The position numbers were made by a program, and so were the translations under genes. This document shows positions 45,417 to 58,773 of a DNA stretch of 64,000 nt, piece by piece (the stretch's first letter is position 1; the number at the start of each line of letters is the position of its first letter). Under the pieces are notes generated by a model. That model was not told the DNA's origin, made no database searches, and was given only the letters and a program-made list of their open reading frames with translations. This DNA comes from Gymnothorax reevesii (lineage: Eukaryota > Chordata > Actinopteri > Anguilliformes > Muraenidae). The stretch covers positions 72,743,876-72,807,875 of the forward strand of contig CM056576.1 in the NCBI GenBank assembly GCA_029721435.1, in the 5' to 3' direction.

Positions 45417-47148
45417 ACCCCATGCCTAATAAGGTTGGGATGGTATGGAAAATGCAAATCAAGAAAGACAGCGATGATTTGTAAATTATTATTGACCTTA
45501 ATAAATTGAAGACAGTATGGGACAAAATATTTAATGTGCAGCCTTATCAACTTCAAACTCATTCTGAATTCATTGGTACAGGGGAATAATGAGACTTGAA
45601 AAGTGCTGCAATGCTAAAAAACGGGTATGGAGATGTTGAACTGGTCATGTTATCACACTTGGATATAAAAACAGAATCCAGAAAAGTCTCCGCTGTATAT
45701 GAGGAATGAGTGGAGAAGCTTGCTACTTTAAATGACTGAATAATCATGCAGGTTAAAAGCAACGTACCACCATGACATTCATGTGATGATCTCATGTGCC
45801 TCTGAACTCCCTAAAGATCAAGTTGGATACACAGTTGAGTGCAACTCCAAAGCGGATAAGGTGGCAGTGTGGCTGACCTTGTGGGTTCACCCTCATTGTT
45901 GAGGCGCTCGAACTCTGAAAACCTGATTTAGAAAAATAGTTTCTCAATCTGCAGAAGATTCTTGACATCCTTAAGATGCTCTAAGTTTTATACACTAATT
46001 TGAAATGCATGTATCATGCACCTTTTACAGCATCATGCTGTTTCGCCCTTTGCACTGCGAGAACAACAATGGCAGCGAATGCAGCGAGATTTACCTTGAT
46101 GAGTTTCAAGTGACTACTGAAGCAGCATGCAATCTGGAAATTGCTCATCTCAATGACTTCTGGTTGGACTCTGCCCTACATGCTGATGTCAAGTCTTGTA
46201 AAGATGAATGTACAGCTAGGCGAATATGCCTCACGACAGAAGGTTCAATTGTTATGAAAAATACACTATTGGCCAATCAGAAAAGGGGGTTGGACTTTGA
46301 CAATTAAAATGTAACCCCTTCCTAAGTCTAACAGCTAAACCCCAAGCAGGGCTTCAATAATTGACACACAAACCTTTCCTGCTTTCAACAGCCCAGCTCC
46401 CAACTCTCTGACAAATCATGTTGTGGGTCATTCCATGTCAATAAGACCAATTTTTTATCTGCTCCAAAAATATGGGATGAGACTGATTCTTACTAGTTTG
46501 ATCGCAAAAGTTGACTTTTCAACACCACTTTGAAATTACTTTTAAATGACCTACAGTACTCAAACTTGTATATTTAGAGCAGCCTTTTTGAAATAGTTTT
46601 TGCGCAGATTAAAAACACAAGGGTTGCATCTCAAAGCGCTGGCTGCAGCCTTCGAAGGCTGCATTTTTAGGGGTCATCACTTAATTTCATCCGCTAAACT
46701 GACATGACATCAATTCATCTCCGTTAAAGGGTGGGAAAACCTAAGGTGAACTTAGTGTTTTAGTATTAGTAGTTAGTAGTTATGAAGTATCAAATACCGA
46801 CCAATCAGGAAAGGGGGTGGGGCTTCAACATTGGAGAGCTTGAGTCAAAGTGGACATCTGGGCCAAATTTTAAGAAATTCACCCCAAGCGTTTGGGATGT
46901 ATTGCATTCACAAGATTAGGGTGACGAGCGATGTCCGAACGGACAGCCGGCTGGCCGGAAAACCAAAAAACATGCTTCCAGGCTAAAAAGCAATAAAGGC
47001 ATAAAAAGCAATTAAGTATGGAAGGAAAAACATTAAATACCTTTTCATTGCACAGTTTTCAATTTAATACAGATCAAGGATGGTTTACAAATCACTTTTA
47101 TTTTTATTTGCATTTTCCAAATTGTCACAACTTTTTCAGGAATGGGGT
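45417..47148. mobile_element. 1.7-kb element with ~115-bp inverted ends
   Basis: The left end CAACCCCATGCCTAATAAGG continues through TGGAAAATGCAAATCAAGAA, GATTTGTAAATTATTATTGA and ATTTAATGTG. The right end, reversed, shows CAACCCCATTCCTGAAAAAG, TGGAAAATGCAAATAAAAAT, GATTTGTAAACC and ATTTAATG. This is the CACCCCATTCCTGAAAAAGT type of repeat seen in many fish genomes. The interior (45480-45700) also resembles a familiar fish repeat (GACTTGAAAAGTGCTGCAAT, GGATATAAAAACAGAATCC). No transposase is readable. Superfamily not assigned. Confidence 0.72.
46645..46662. repeat. 18-bp perfect palindrome GCAGCCTTCGAAGGCTGC
   Basis: The sequence equals its own reverse complement. It sits in GGTTGCATCTCAAAGCGCTG...GCATTTTTAGG, a pattern known from a fish MITE, nested in the element at 45417-47148. 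Confidence 0.7.
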
Positions 47149-48101
47149 TGAATTATCATTAGCAATAATTTGTAAAATAGTTTTTGGTACAGATTTACAG
47201 ACATTAACATTACTCTGGTCAGCTATCCAAATTGCTTAAAATATTTCTATAGAAACGCTTTCAATTAAATAAACAGTTCCTCACTGCCCACACCTTAGGG
47301 TGATCCTGGCCTGCATTTTTACAAGAAATTAAACAAAAAAGAAAAGAAAAAAGTACCCAAGGTAGCTGAAAGATCCTGCATTATGACAACTATTTCATAT
47401 GTAAGACTGTTTGGAGTAACTTGTGCTTTATCTGGGTGTGATAGAAACTCCACTGAATTCTGCTCTATATTTTTAGAGTTCCACCAAAATCCATGCACTC
47501 CCATTCCATCCCCCCTCCTGCCCCCAGTGCATTATACACCACTGCTGTCCTTTGGCAGTCACAGCAAAATGCCAAGTCCCTCACCCAGAAAGGGACTCTG
47601 CACTGTCAGATGCCACCGTCCATCTTAAAAAAAATTCATCATTGGAAGATTTTTTTCTGTAGTCAAGATAGAAACCTGACAGCTCAAAAGAAAAAGAAAA
47701 AAATAACAGACATAAAAATCCCCAAAAAAATTCTAGAACTATCCAAACTGTGGTTTCAAAAGGCAGCTAAATTGTAGTTCACAGACGAAACAGAAAGAAA
47801 CAAGATGAAGGCGTGAACTATTTGCCAGTGATCCTTTGTGACAAACATGACAAGGGAAGTAAACAAAACTGCTGTCAGTTCAAATCTGAGGAGAGAAAAA
47901 AGACAAATAAGATAATTTTGCAGTCGCGCCCAAAGGCATGATGTGTTACAGGACTTTATACAGCAGAGGCACTGCGACCTGGTTTCGCCACAGGGAACGG
48001 CGAAGGTTTATGACTATATTCCTCACAAACTGATAAAAAGGTGGGAGGCAGTGGCTGCACTGTAGGCGTGTACATCCCGTACACTTAATGGTGGGCTGTG
48101 G
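47097..48101 (-). other. KLHL29: Possible 3' UTR of KLHL29
   Basis: Downstream of the KLHL29 stop (minus strand) there is about 1 kb with no reading frame. The first AATAAA that I see on this strand is at 47102-47097. That signal lies in the inverted end of the transposon at 45417-47148, so a transposon-supplied poly(A) site is possible. The true UTR end is not known. Confidence 0.35.
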
Positions 48102-48437
<336 letters not shown>

Positions 48438-48837
48438 TTACTGCTAATCTGTTTTTGGGGTACGTTCCAATAAAAAAAGCATCCTCCCTTCCTCCACGTA
48501 TCTCCTCCCTTCATATTTCCAAATAAGAGGAGCAATAGAGGAGAGGAAGATACTTTTTTCACATTAGAGTGCACCCATAAATAACATCAATACACATGGC
48601 CTTCAACTCCTACCCATCACGTTCAGCTTTGTCTCCTGACCCAGACTCCCACAGACTTCAACATTTAGCCAACTTGTCAAGGTGATTTATCTTGAGGACA
48701 CCATTCAACGGCACATACACTTATGAAACCTAATTCTCTTATGTCTTTAATCACTCGACCACCAGCATGAGTGAATTAAATGCTTCGGTTCAATTTTTTA
48801 ACGTCCTAAATACCAGCTTTCAGGAGTTTTTTGTGGT

Positions 48838-48995
48838 GGGCCGTGAGCCGCTGACTTTAAAACACATAATTGCTTTCAAGAAGTTACTGTTTAAGATCAC
48901 TTGATCAATAATCAGTTTATTTATTAATTTATTAACAATCGAGACCAATTTATAAGGCTGCAATTAAGAAATTGTTAAGAAACGACAGATCACAA
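48838..48995 (+). repeat. Unassigned ~150-bp dispersed repeat, copy B
   Basis: GGCCGTGAGCCGCTGACTTT, ATAATTGCTTTCAAG, GATCACTTGATCAATAATCA, AATTTATTAACAATCGAGAC and TTGTTAAGAAACGACAG align with copy A (28590-28745) over their whole length, with roughly a quarter or more of positions changed by eye. Confidence 0.7.
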
Positions 48996-51189
48996 AGATC
49001 ATTGATAACATTCTTAATAGTGACAGCCTAATTAATCCAGTACTTTCTCTGAATTCCATCTCCCGTTCTAGCATTTTTTTCAGCAGTGCCTCCTAATTTC
49101 ATTTAAGATTGCACTTTATCAAAATGTTTTGATATTGATCAACTGGTTGCCGTGATGTGATAATGCTTAATTTTATTAAATTACAAATGCTTCTCACGTC
49201 AAAGCCTTGGTAATTGAATAGTTTTGTAAATTGATTATTAGTGCTTCAGGAAGTGGGCATGCATTTAAAAACAATTAAAATACTTGGCATGCTTCAAACT
49301 TTCATGGTTGCAAAATCATTGATGAGGTCTTTATAGTCTAGCCTCAGGTAACGTTGTAGGAAGGCTACAATATGAGGTTGTATGAATGGTAATTATCTCG
49401 TTAATTAATTAAAAACAAAATCTAAACTTTATCTAAATACCATTTTCAGTTGCATTTACCACACATCATTCTACTTCGAGATGGAATTTCAAGAAACTTG
49501 CCTTTGCCCAGAGTTGCCTTTGGATGAAATTAAGCTAACTATACCATTATTTCCTGGGGTAAAGTTAAGATTGTGTTCTTGGATTAGAAATTTGCATTAG
49601 GATGGTGTAGATATGTTTGCTTTTTGGAGGTAAGACAACAGACTAACGTTTAACACTGCCAGTAAAATTTTATAATTTAACCGTTAAATGAAAAAATAAT
49701 TTTCACAACTGATTGAGCATCATCATGTGTATTATTCATCAACAAAATAAATAAAAAATATGACTATTCATTCAAGTAGACCTTGGAGATGGCGATTTTC
49801 TGTCCCAGCTTTCTCACACATATAAACACACAGACACACTATCGCACAGAAAAACACATAACATGTCAACATCTGTGCTTGATTATCCCCAGTCTGCAAG
49901 TGAATTTCACCAAGGAAACGCAGCTCTAAAATGTGAGCAGCCAAACACTTCTCTTGCTCACACAAGTACATTCATTAAAATTGTCCAGCATAATTAAAAT
50001 TGCTCCTAGATTTGATAGCAGATTTCATTAAAGGCAGTCGACAACATCGCTTGGTCTAAACTGCTCTGCTGAAGAGCCAAAGAAAAGGATAAATTATTAT
50101 TTGTAAAGCTCAAAAAACCTCATGTTTTCACAAAATTATTAGGAATAACCAAAAGTAGATTAAAACTCTGAATTACACAGATGCGAATTACTTAAGATTT
50201 TGGGATTTGAAAGATATTCCCTTCGAAATAAAATAAGCTGATACTCCAATTTCCTTTTCATGCAGCCACAATCTTTCTGGCCTCTGCGAAGACTGAGTTA
50301 TAACTACATCAATCCCAAAGTTCTACGTAACAGCCTGAGCAAAAATTCCTGAAAGCCGGGAAACATCCAGTGCTAAAAGTGACCGCACAGTTCCTGATAC
50401 CATTTTCATGTAAAAACCAACAGGTCAAAACAAGATTCAAGCCGCATTTTGAAATCTTACATAATTTGGGTAAAATGAGATCCAGAGGCATATTCTGAGG
50501 ACTATTTACATAGCTAGGACTGCAGCCAAAATGTTGCAATTAGCAAGTAATCTGCGTGCTGATGAGTCCTGAATTGCAAAATCAACGCTTCATATAAGGA
50601 CTACCGAAAACTCACTTTTGAGGGATATCCTGGGATGAAACAACACAAGAGTTATGAAGTGTTGTCAGGAGTTATAAAGTGTTGCTGAGTTGAAAAACTT
50701 AGTTTTTCCAGTGGTTCTAATATGCATACAGTACATTAACTGCATAAAGCCAGATTTCGATCAACAGGCACCCAGGATTTGAAACAGGTGTGACATTGTA
50801 CACTTAGACTACACATGCTTAGCAAGATGGATGGTACATTGGCCTAAGATACTGGGTCACATTGGTGGCATGGTGGTTAATATTGGTCAGCTACCCGCAG
50901 CGGAGCTCTGTGAACCCAGGTGAAGGTAATGCTACAGAGGTCAACACTGCTAATGCTGATACTAAGGTGTCTAATGCTGAAGTAGTTGTACAATTACTAA
51001 AACTATGGGTACACCACCGGGTGAGGTGGTGTGCTACCGTGACTAGAACTGTTAACTCCGCTAATGATAGTAATTTGGGGCTTGGGGTTTCCACCTTAAT
51101 GTGTTTGTATTCCAGTATTTAGTATTTACAACAAAATATACAAAAAGGGAACCCCTTTAGCTTTGATTTCAGTGCAAATTCGTCTTGTC

Positions 51190-51540
51190 ATCATTTTGAC
51201 AACCATATGCAGTGCCAGAACATTTATTTTCGATCAGAAATACCATAATTTTTGGCTGAGATCATGTCTTCTCAACAAAATGGTTGAACCACTCGGTTTG
51301 ATCACACCCCAATAACTTTCAATGAGGCTAAGGTCAGCACTTTGTGGTGGCAAATTTGTCTGTGAAAATGACTCCTCATACTTGTTTTTGTCATTCATGG
51401 TTTTCTCTGCTAGATACAGGCCAATAACTTGCCCATTCTATAATACTGTAACATCATTTCAACCATCAAGGGATGCATCTTCTGACCTGATTTTTAAAGA
51501 AATGAGTAGCAATGCGCTTCATCAGTCAGGGTTTAAATGA
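51190..51540 (-). pseudogene. Internally deleted Tc1-like transposase (family 3)
   Basis: Minus-strand reading gives GQVIGLYLAEKTMND (first helix-turn-helix, about 51435-51390). After a short gap it gives NLPPQSADLSLIESYWGVIK (51347-51285), the block carrying the last catalytic carboxylate in Tc1 enzymes. The whole middle of the gene is deleted, so the start and end of the transposase lie about 50 bp apart. The N-terminal part matches the fragment at 14325-14420. Confidence 0.7.
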
Positions 51541-51644
51541 TTATTTTGGTAGTCTGTTGATCAATCTGAGGGGGCTGGCAACTCTGGTGGGCAATAGTAG
51601 CTAATATTACTAATGGAATGACAGTGGCTAAGACTGTTGCCCTA

Positions 51645-53177
<1,533 letters not shown>

Positions 53178-53236
53178 ACACACACACATAACATAACACA
53201 CACACACACCACACACAAACACACACACACACACAC
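53178..53236. repeat. (CA)n microsatellite
   Basis: ACACAC runs with short breaks (CATAACATAACAC, ACCACAC) lie right against the left end of the transposon at 53240. A second CA tract (55243-55265) lies just beyond its right end. Confidence 0.9.
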
Positions 53237-53784
53237 AAGGGGCTCTAATTTCCTGGCGCAGCGCAGGTGGCGTAGCGAAGCGCAGCCCGCGCAGTGGTAA
53301 TTTCGTAGGGCGCAGCGCGCGTAGTGGTAATTTCGTGAGGCGCGCAGCCTTCGGTAGACCAAGGTGCGCCGAGATGGGTGTGGCGGCGTAGTAGGGGGAG
53401 GTGTCACATATTCATCAAGACGCAGTGACAATTTCGTAGAAAAAGTCTCCGCTGGAGTTGCGCAGAAAACTCGCCAACTCCAACCTGGTTTAATTTCCGT
53501 GCAGTGGTAATTTGGCTGACCGGCGCAGAGAGCGCACTCGTCACCGAAATCTCACAGGCAGGTTTACAGAATGTCAGGCACATTTCAATGCAAGAAATAA
53601 TTACAGGAAGCACGATTTAATGTAACTATCTGAATAAGGACATAAATTATTGTATCTATATCGATTGTCCTGATGTCAGATTAAAGGCGGTTGCCACGCG
53701 TAATGGAAACTTGACCGGGCTTAATCAACGCAGCTGAATCTGTGATGCAAACTAACGACTTCACATCTTTCTCAGCCAACCACA

Positions 53785-53787
<3 letters not shown>

Positions 53788-53826
<39 letters not shown>
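53788..53826. repeat. (TA)n microsatellite
   Basis: An uninterrupted TA tract of about 39 bp inside the transposon at 53240-55202, just before the nested element. Confidence 0.95.
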
Positions 53827-53829
<3 letters not shown>

Positions 53830-53853
53830 ATGCTTGCGTTCTATGCTAATTAA

Positions 53854-54790
53854 AGCCGCTTGCACACTGGACGCGAAACGAATTTTTCGCCCGACTGATT
53901 ACAGACAAAGTCAATGCAAAGACGCGATAGTTGGACAGGTTTTTAATATAGCTCCGTGTCCGAAAGTCATAAAAGTTCTAATTTTTCCGAGTAGGCCTAT
54001 TCCAGGAATTATTAGACGTGGAAACTTGGCCATTTTTGTGTTCGACCTTCACAGAATGCAAATTGATAGCTATTGACTTTTCTTGGTCTTTTTAGCCTAT
54101 TCTTCTGTTTTCTTCCGTTGAAGATAGCCAGCAGTCTTTATTCTGTCTTTCTTTTGAAAATTAGTCAGATGGACCGAACAGATTCACGCTTTATTTCCAC
54201 AGCTGAGATAAAACAGTGCGTGAGCAAATCAATTCCATGACCATTGACAGTGTGAAGAAATTATCGCATGCACGATTAAGACTGTCCGACACGAAATGCA
54301 AAAATACTCCATGTCCACCAGCCAGCAAAAAGTAAAAGTATTGAAATGAGAACAGATTTATAACGGGATATCCAACAAAGATGACCCGCTAAAAAAAGAA
54401 ATCCCAGTGTTCATTGGATGTTCTGTTGTTAAAATGTTTCTTTTTATTCTTTATTTCGGTATCAATCTGTTGTAATCGTCCTCTTTTTTTTTTTTTTTTA
54501 GCTGTCAGACACGGAGGCATTGTACATTGTCTCGTGCCAGTGTCGACTCGCTTTATTGAGCAGCTTAAACAGAAACATTGATAGAAATTCTCGGTACTCA
54601 TCTTAAAGAACTGAGCCCTCTTATCAAAACATTCACGTTTAATATCGACAAGAGTCAGCAGATTTGAAGAAATTAAAAACAATAATAGACTGTCGGACAC
54701 GGAGATTTATTAAAACCCTGTCAGACTTTCGGGCACAAGACGCAATCTGTCGAGCGAAAAATTCGTTTCGCGTCCAGTGTGCAAGCGGCT
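53854..54790. mobile_element. 937-bp Harbinger-like element nested in the GGGCTC element
   Basis: TAA flanks the element (53851-53853 and 54791-54793). The inverted ends match for about 37 bp, opening AGCCGCTTGCACACTGGACG and continuing CGAAACGAATTTTTCGC. The end plus subterminal GTCAATGCAAAGACGCGA is homologous to the fold-back at 8943-9207. The TAA target and end structure suit PIF/Harbinger. No transposase in the interior. Because it interrupts the outer element, it inserted later. Confidence 0.82.
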
Positions 54791-55238
54791 TAATACAAGG
54801 CTACTATTATTGTCACTTCGATTTTATCGTCTTCAGTGGGAAAAGGAATACAGCCTGATTGCTATGATCTCCTACTGAGTTAAGTTCGCATATTGAAAAT
54901 AAATGTGTCACGTATCTTGCATTGTTGTCCATGCATTTTAATTCCAAAATTTAAAGCAGCAACAGTTTGTAATTCATGGGAACACGCTATCCATCGTTTC
55001 TCTTGCCAGTGAGCAAGATTTGACTCGGCTGTGTCGCCTTCTCTGCCAACTTGCGCTGGAAGGAGGGGCAGAGGCGGGACAGAGGAGTTCTTGCGCCAGG
55101 CTACGCCGGGCACGAAATTGCCACATACGCCTGGACACACCCCGTTGGCGCGGCGCACCCCCCATGCGCCGCGCCTACGCCTGGTCTACGAAATTAGAGC
55201 CCAAGTAGTTCACATACATGTAGGGAGGGGATAAGCAG

Positions 55239-55350
55239 TCCAAACACACACACACACACACACACAGACATACAAGCGGTTCACACAGTCACACACACAT
55301 GCAAGCAATTCAATTCACACATGCATGAGCAGCTCACACACACATAAGCA
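55239..55350. repeat. CA-rich simple sequence
   Basis: A (CA)n run at 55243-55265 is followed by CACACATGCAAGCA and CACACACATAAGCA variants to about 55350. Confidence 0.8.
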
Positions 55351-55499
55351 GCACGCTTCTGTAGCTTTGATTAGTAAGCAGGCTTCTGTTTAGTTGATTC
55401 AAAAACATAACTAGGTGATGTATTTGATTTCTGTAGCTCTGATCAATATTTGTTCAGTAAAATCATAAGTTGTAACTGAAAAGATAATCAGTTGAATCA

Positions 55500-55635
55500 T
55501 TTATGTATCCATATGTACCTTATACCTTGAGGACCCCACTGGAAATAAGTTTTTTGCTTTTGTGTGTTATCCTTGGCAATTATTTTTTATGTATTTTACA
55601 TGTACTTTTATTGCCAAATAAATCAAATCAAAAAA
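55500..55635 (+). repeat. Probable LINE 3' tail (AAATAAATCAAATCAAAA)
   Basis: TACCTTGAGGACCCCACTGG is followed by T-rich sequence and TTGCCAAATAAATCAAATCA, a 3' end style typical of fish LINEs. No coding part. Confidence 0.5.
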
Positions 55636-56196
55636 CCTTGTGCTGTGTTTTTCCACTCTTAACCTGTAATTTTCCACACCTTTTAATGATATATTCTTAC
55701 AATTTTTTATGAAACAAATGCTTCTGTGCTCCACCAATATTTCTCAGAGAATCCAAGGGAAAGACAACCCAAGAATTGTGATTGGAGCAAAGCTGGTGAA
55801 AAAAACTTTAGAGATAAAGGTGGGTACAACCCATGTATTTTGATTGGAGCAAAGTTGGTTGAGTTTTCCCATATATATTGCTCTGTAAAGAACGCCGAGT
55901 TAGCACTTCTTGGCCAGGGACTGCTATCCGGGTTTGGATTATTGCTTGATTCAAGGCTGGAATAAAGATGGCTTCTGAAGATTTTGTCTCTCTCTTCCAA
56001 TTATTCACATACAAGGGGACCTCAAAAATATGCAAACATCTAGTCGGGAAGACACAACAAATTTGGTGAGCCAGCCAGGAGTCGGCAAAGGTCGGTTACA
56101 CTCGAAAGGGTGGGTGGTCGGAGATGGTGCGAGGAACACACACACACAGACCCTAAGCTGCCAGCAAACTAAGGATAAGGTGAGCAATTTACTTAA

Positions 56197-58242
56197 AGGG
56201 ATGGTAAACTCTCCATTCATTTCAAATTTTTTTGTAATATATACCCATATTAAGTGATCTGACCCAAAATTTTCGTTATTTATCAACACATTACTTAGAA
56301 ATTAAGCATTGAAAACATAAATCTTATCACTTTTCGCGTTTTTGAGGGTGCGGCCATGTTTTTTATTTTAACCAATCAAAAAAAATCCTTGTCCGTCTCA
56401 CAGACATGATCTGTGACGTAGGCTGGCCCCTACAAGCCATGCAACAAGCCTTCCACCACCATAGTAAATACAGCTGGACAGTGGTTGCGAGATCAATATT
56501 CCAATACATTTGTTGCGGACTGGACTGCGGCTAGCGAACATTGGGTGGAAGGATTATGTACCCACAAGGGCATCTTGACTGTGTTCGGAGCATTTTCTGG
56601 ATAGCTGCTTCAAAGAAGACTTGAAGGCAAAGTACCTCAGCGAGTCAGCCATGTCAGCATCACACAGACCTTGTCTGTTGAAATAGGATGCGGTCCCAAG
56701 CAAATTTTCTCATAGAAAGGCACCCAAACCATGCCAGACCACAGTTAAAAGGTTACGACGACAGGAGTGGGCATTTCAAGTAAAAGAGGTGTGTGAAATG
56801 TTACTAGTACTATCAGTAGATCTAATTCGGAGCAGGTTAACCAGCAACATAGAACTGCCAAAAAGCACCTATTATCGCCCAATACTGCATGTCAGTTTGA
56901 CTCCGAGCATTGCAAGCCTTTTTTATCCAGCATTACATATTACAGTCTTACAGTGACGTGTGATGGAGGTTAGTTTGGTGAGGCAGAAACCTCCCCTTTG
57001 CTTGATTAGCGATCAGACGATTAACTAGTTCAGTAAGACTATTCGGCCGAATGAGGGGCCGTTATTTGTTTCCATGGCGTCATTACTCAGTGGGCTGCAT
57101 CGAACTTGAAACGCTCACGAAACTGCAGATTTGCGAGTACTTGCTTACAGGAAGCCAGAGACGTGCGGTGAGGTGAGGCAGTGACCAAACTTTTATCACA
57201 GGATTTTGTGAACCTGTTCCCATGTACTATTCCTGATTGACAATCAAAACAATTAAGACCAAGCCTGTAGGAAGCCTGATACTGATAGAGGAGATAATGA
57301 CAAAAAGATTTATTCACGTATACGCTTCAATTAGAGGCTGCAAGGATAGAAATCTGAATAATCAATTAGCAAAAACTCTCAGCTCTCGGTAATTCTGTAT
57401 ATCGTTTAAACATTTTGTTAATCGGATTATGAAAGACGACTGAAAATAAACGCCCGCTTTTTGTTTGGGTGTAAAAGCGCGTATTTAAATGAGAATACAT
57501 TGTATAGCCTATTGATTAAGCATTGAACTCTGTATAAATCGAACTGTTATAATATTTGTTGAAGACATTGCTTCGGCTTCCTGGAAGCAAGTACGCACAA
57601 AACTGCTGTTGAGCATTTCAGGTTCGATGCACTGAGTAATACCGCCGCGGAAACTTAAACTGGCCCGTCATTCTGCCGAATAGTCATACTAAACTAATTA
57701 ATCGTCTGATTGCTAATCAAGCAAGGGGAGGTTTCTGCCTCTTCAAACTAACCTCCGACTGCACGTCACTGCAGTCTTACCATGCAAACATTAAACATAG
57801 GCCCTAAACGTACATATTACAACCTTACCATGCATGCATGGATCAAAATTAACTGCGAATGATGCCTGTCTGCAGAGTCAGGTCGTTAAGAACATCGTTA
57901 GGGTTCAAACTGGTATGCTTCTAAACCCACATGTGCAACCTGCATATGAATTTCTCCTTCACTTTCACTGCTATCATCCATTATCGCTGATCAGCTGATT
58001 CCTCGCTGGTCTTTTGTACAAAAGTACCTCCAGTGGAGAGTTCTCTTGCCAGCAGCAGGTACTTGCAGCGAAACTTAACTCCGCTGAGGGCGGAAGGTGG
58101 CGCTGCAATGGGGGCCACTTTGGTTTTTAATTGTCAGTACCTTTGTTCAGAGAAGGTGACAACAAAAGGTAATGGTGTACGGTCAGAGCTTGGTTCATGT
58201 TTTGTCAGCCAAACCTATTTGAAGCTAGAGTTTACCATCCCT
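56197..58242. mobile_element. 2.05-kb TTAA-flanked DNA transposon
   Basis: TTAA lies on both sides (56193-56196 and 58243-58246). The ends are AGGGATGGTAAACTC and its exact inverted copy GAGTTTACCATCCCT. TTAA target sites and AGGG-starting ends fit Kolobok-like (less well piggyBac-like) elements, and AGGGATAGTTCACC-type relatives are abundant in fish. I could not read a transposase. A hAT element at 56951-57771 is inserted in it, so without that insert the carrier was about 1.2 kb. Confidence 0.85.
56951..57771. mobile_element. 821-bp hAT element nested in the TTAA element
   Basis: CAGTCTTA is duplicated exactly on both sides (56943-56950 and 57772-57779). The ends are CAGTGACGTGTGATGGAGGT and, inverted, CAGTGACGTGCAGTCGGAGG. 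The inverted arms extend at least 190 bp each, including AGGCAGAAACCTCCCC, GCTTGATTAGC, TCAGACGATTAA, GACTATTCGGC, GCATCGAACTTGAAA and TACTTGCTT. No coding sequence. This is a clear non-autonomous hAT with long arms. Confidence 0.9.
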
Positions 58243-58675
58243 TTAAGTTAATTTGCTTTAATTATCTTGCTCAGATAGATAACTGAGGGCGTTGTTTTGT
58301 GTTGTCCCAGCCCTGATCTGGAGCACTGGAGACAAGTGACCTTTCGGCTCAAAGAATCTAGACACAAAATTGGGGGAAATTAAAAGGAGAGGGACAGAAT
58401 CTGCAGAATTATTACGTAATTACTACCCACTAACACAACATTCGCAACAATGTCAGGGCTCGCGATTACCTGAGACCTCGGATGATTACGCATGAAAATC
58501 ACACTGGAAGCACAGTGACCCGTGACTGTGAGTTTTGGGAACGCACAAAGATATTCGGAGAGGACCTTTAGAGGACGTCCTGGGGACGTTATTTTGTTTG
58601 CTGGATTCTCTGTCATTGAAATTGCAATACTTTCTGAGAGTTGTTTGGCTTATACACAACGAAGACTAAAACCTC
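58243..58675. other. Stretch without a recognised element
   Basis: Purine-rich and CpG-containing sequence, with no exon or repeat that I can place. Confidence 0.3.
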
Positions 58676-58773
58676 CCCAGATAGCAAGCACCTCCGCTCC
58701 GGTTCTGTGCTGACTCCAGCAGATCCGGCTCAGAGCTGGGGCAGATCCGGAGCAGAGGAGCTTGCTATCTGGG
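58676..58773. mobile_element. 98-bp palindromic MITE (CCCAGATAGCAAGC ends)
   Basis: The ends CCCAGATAGCAAGC and GCTTGCTATCTGGG are exact inverted copies. The next bases also pair (CTCCGCTCCGG with CCGGAGCAGAGGAG), so nearly the whole unit folds back on a loop near 58722. No coding sequence. Confidence 0.75.

Larger units (their letters stand above)
53240..55202. mobile_element. 1.96-kb DNA transposon with GGGCTCTAATTTC ends
   Basis: The perfect 13-bp ends GGGCTCTAATTTC (53240) and GAAATTAGAGCCC (ending 55202) are flanked by AAG on both sides, a possible 3-bp target duplication. Subterminal zones on both sides are rich in GCGCAGCGC-like and AATTTCGT motifs (TGGTAATTTCGT repeated at 53296, 53324 and 53506), which look like transposase-binding repeats. 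No transposase is readable. A different element (53854-54790) is inserted inside. Ends of this GGGCTCTA type occur in fish DNA transposons, but I do not assign a superfamily. Confidence 0.8.
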
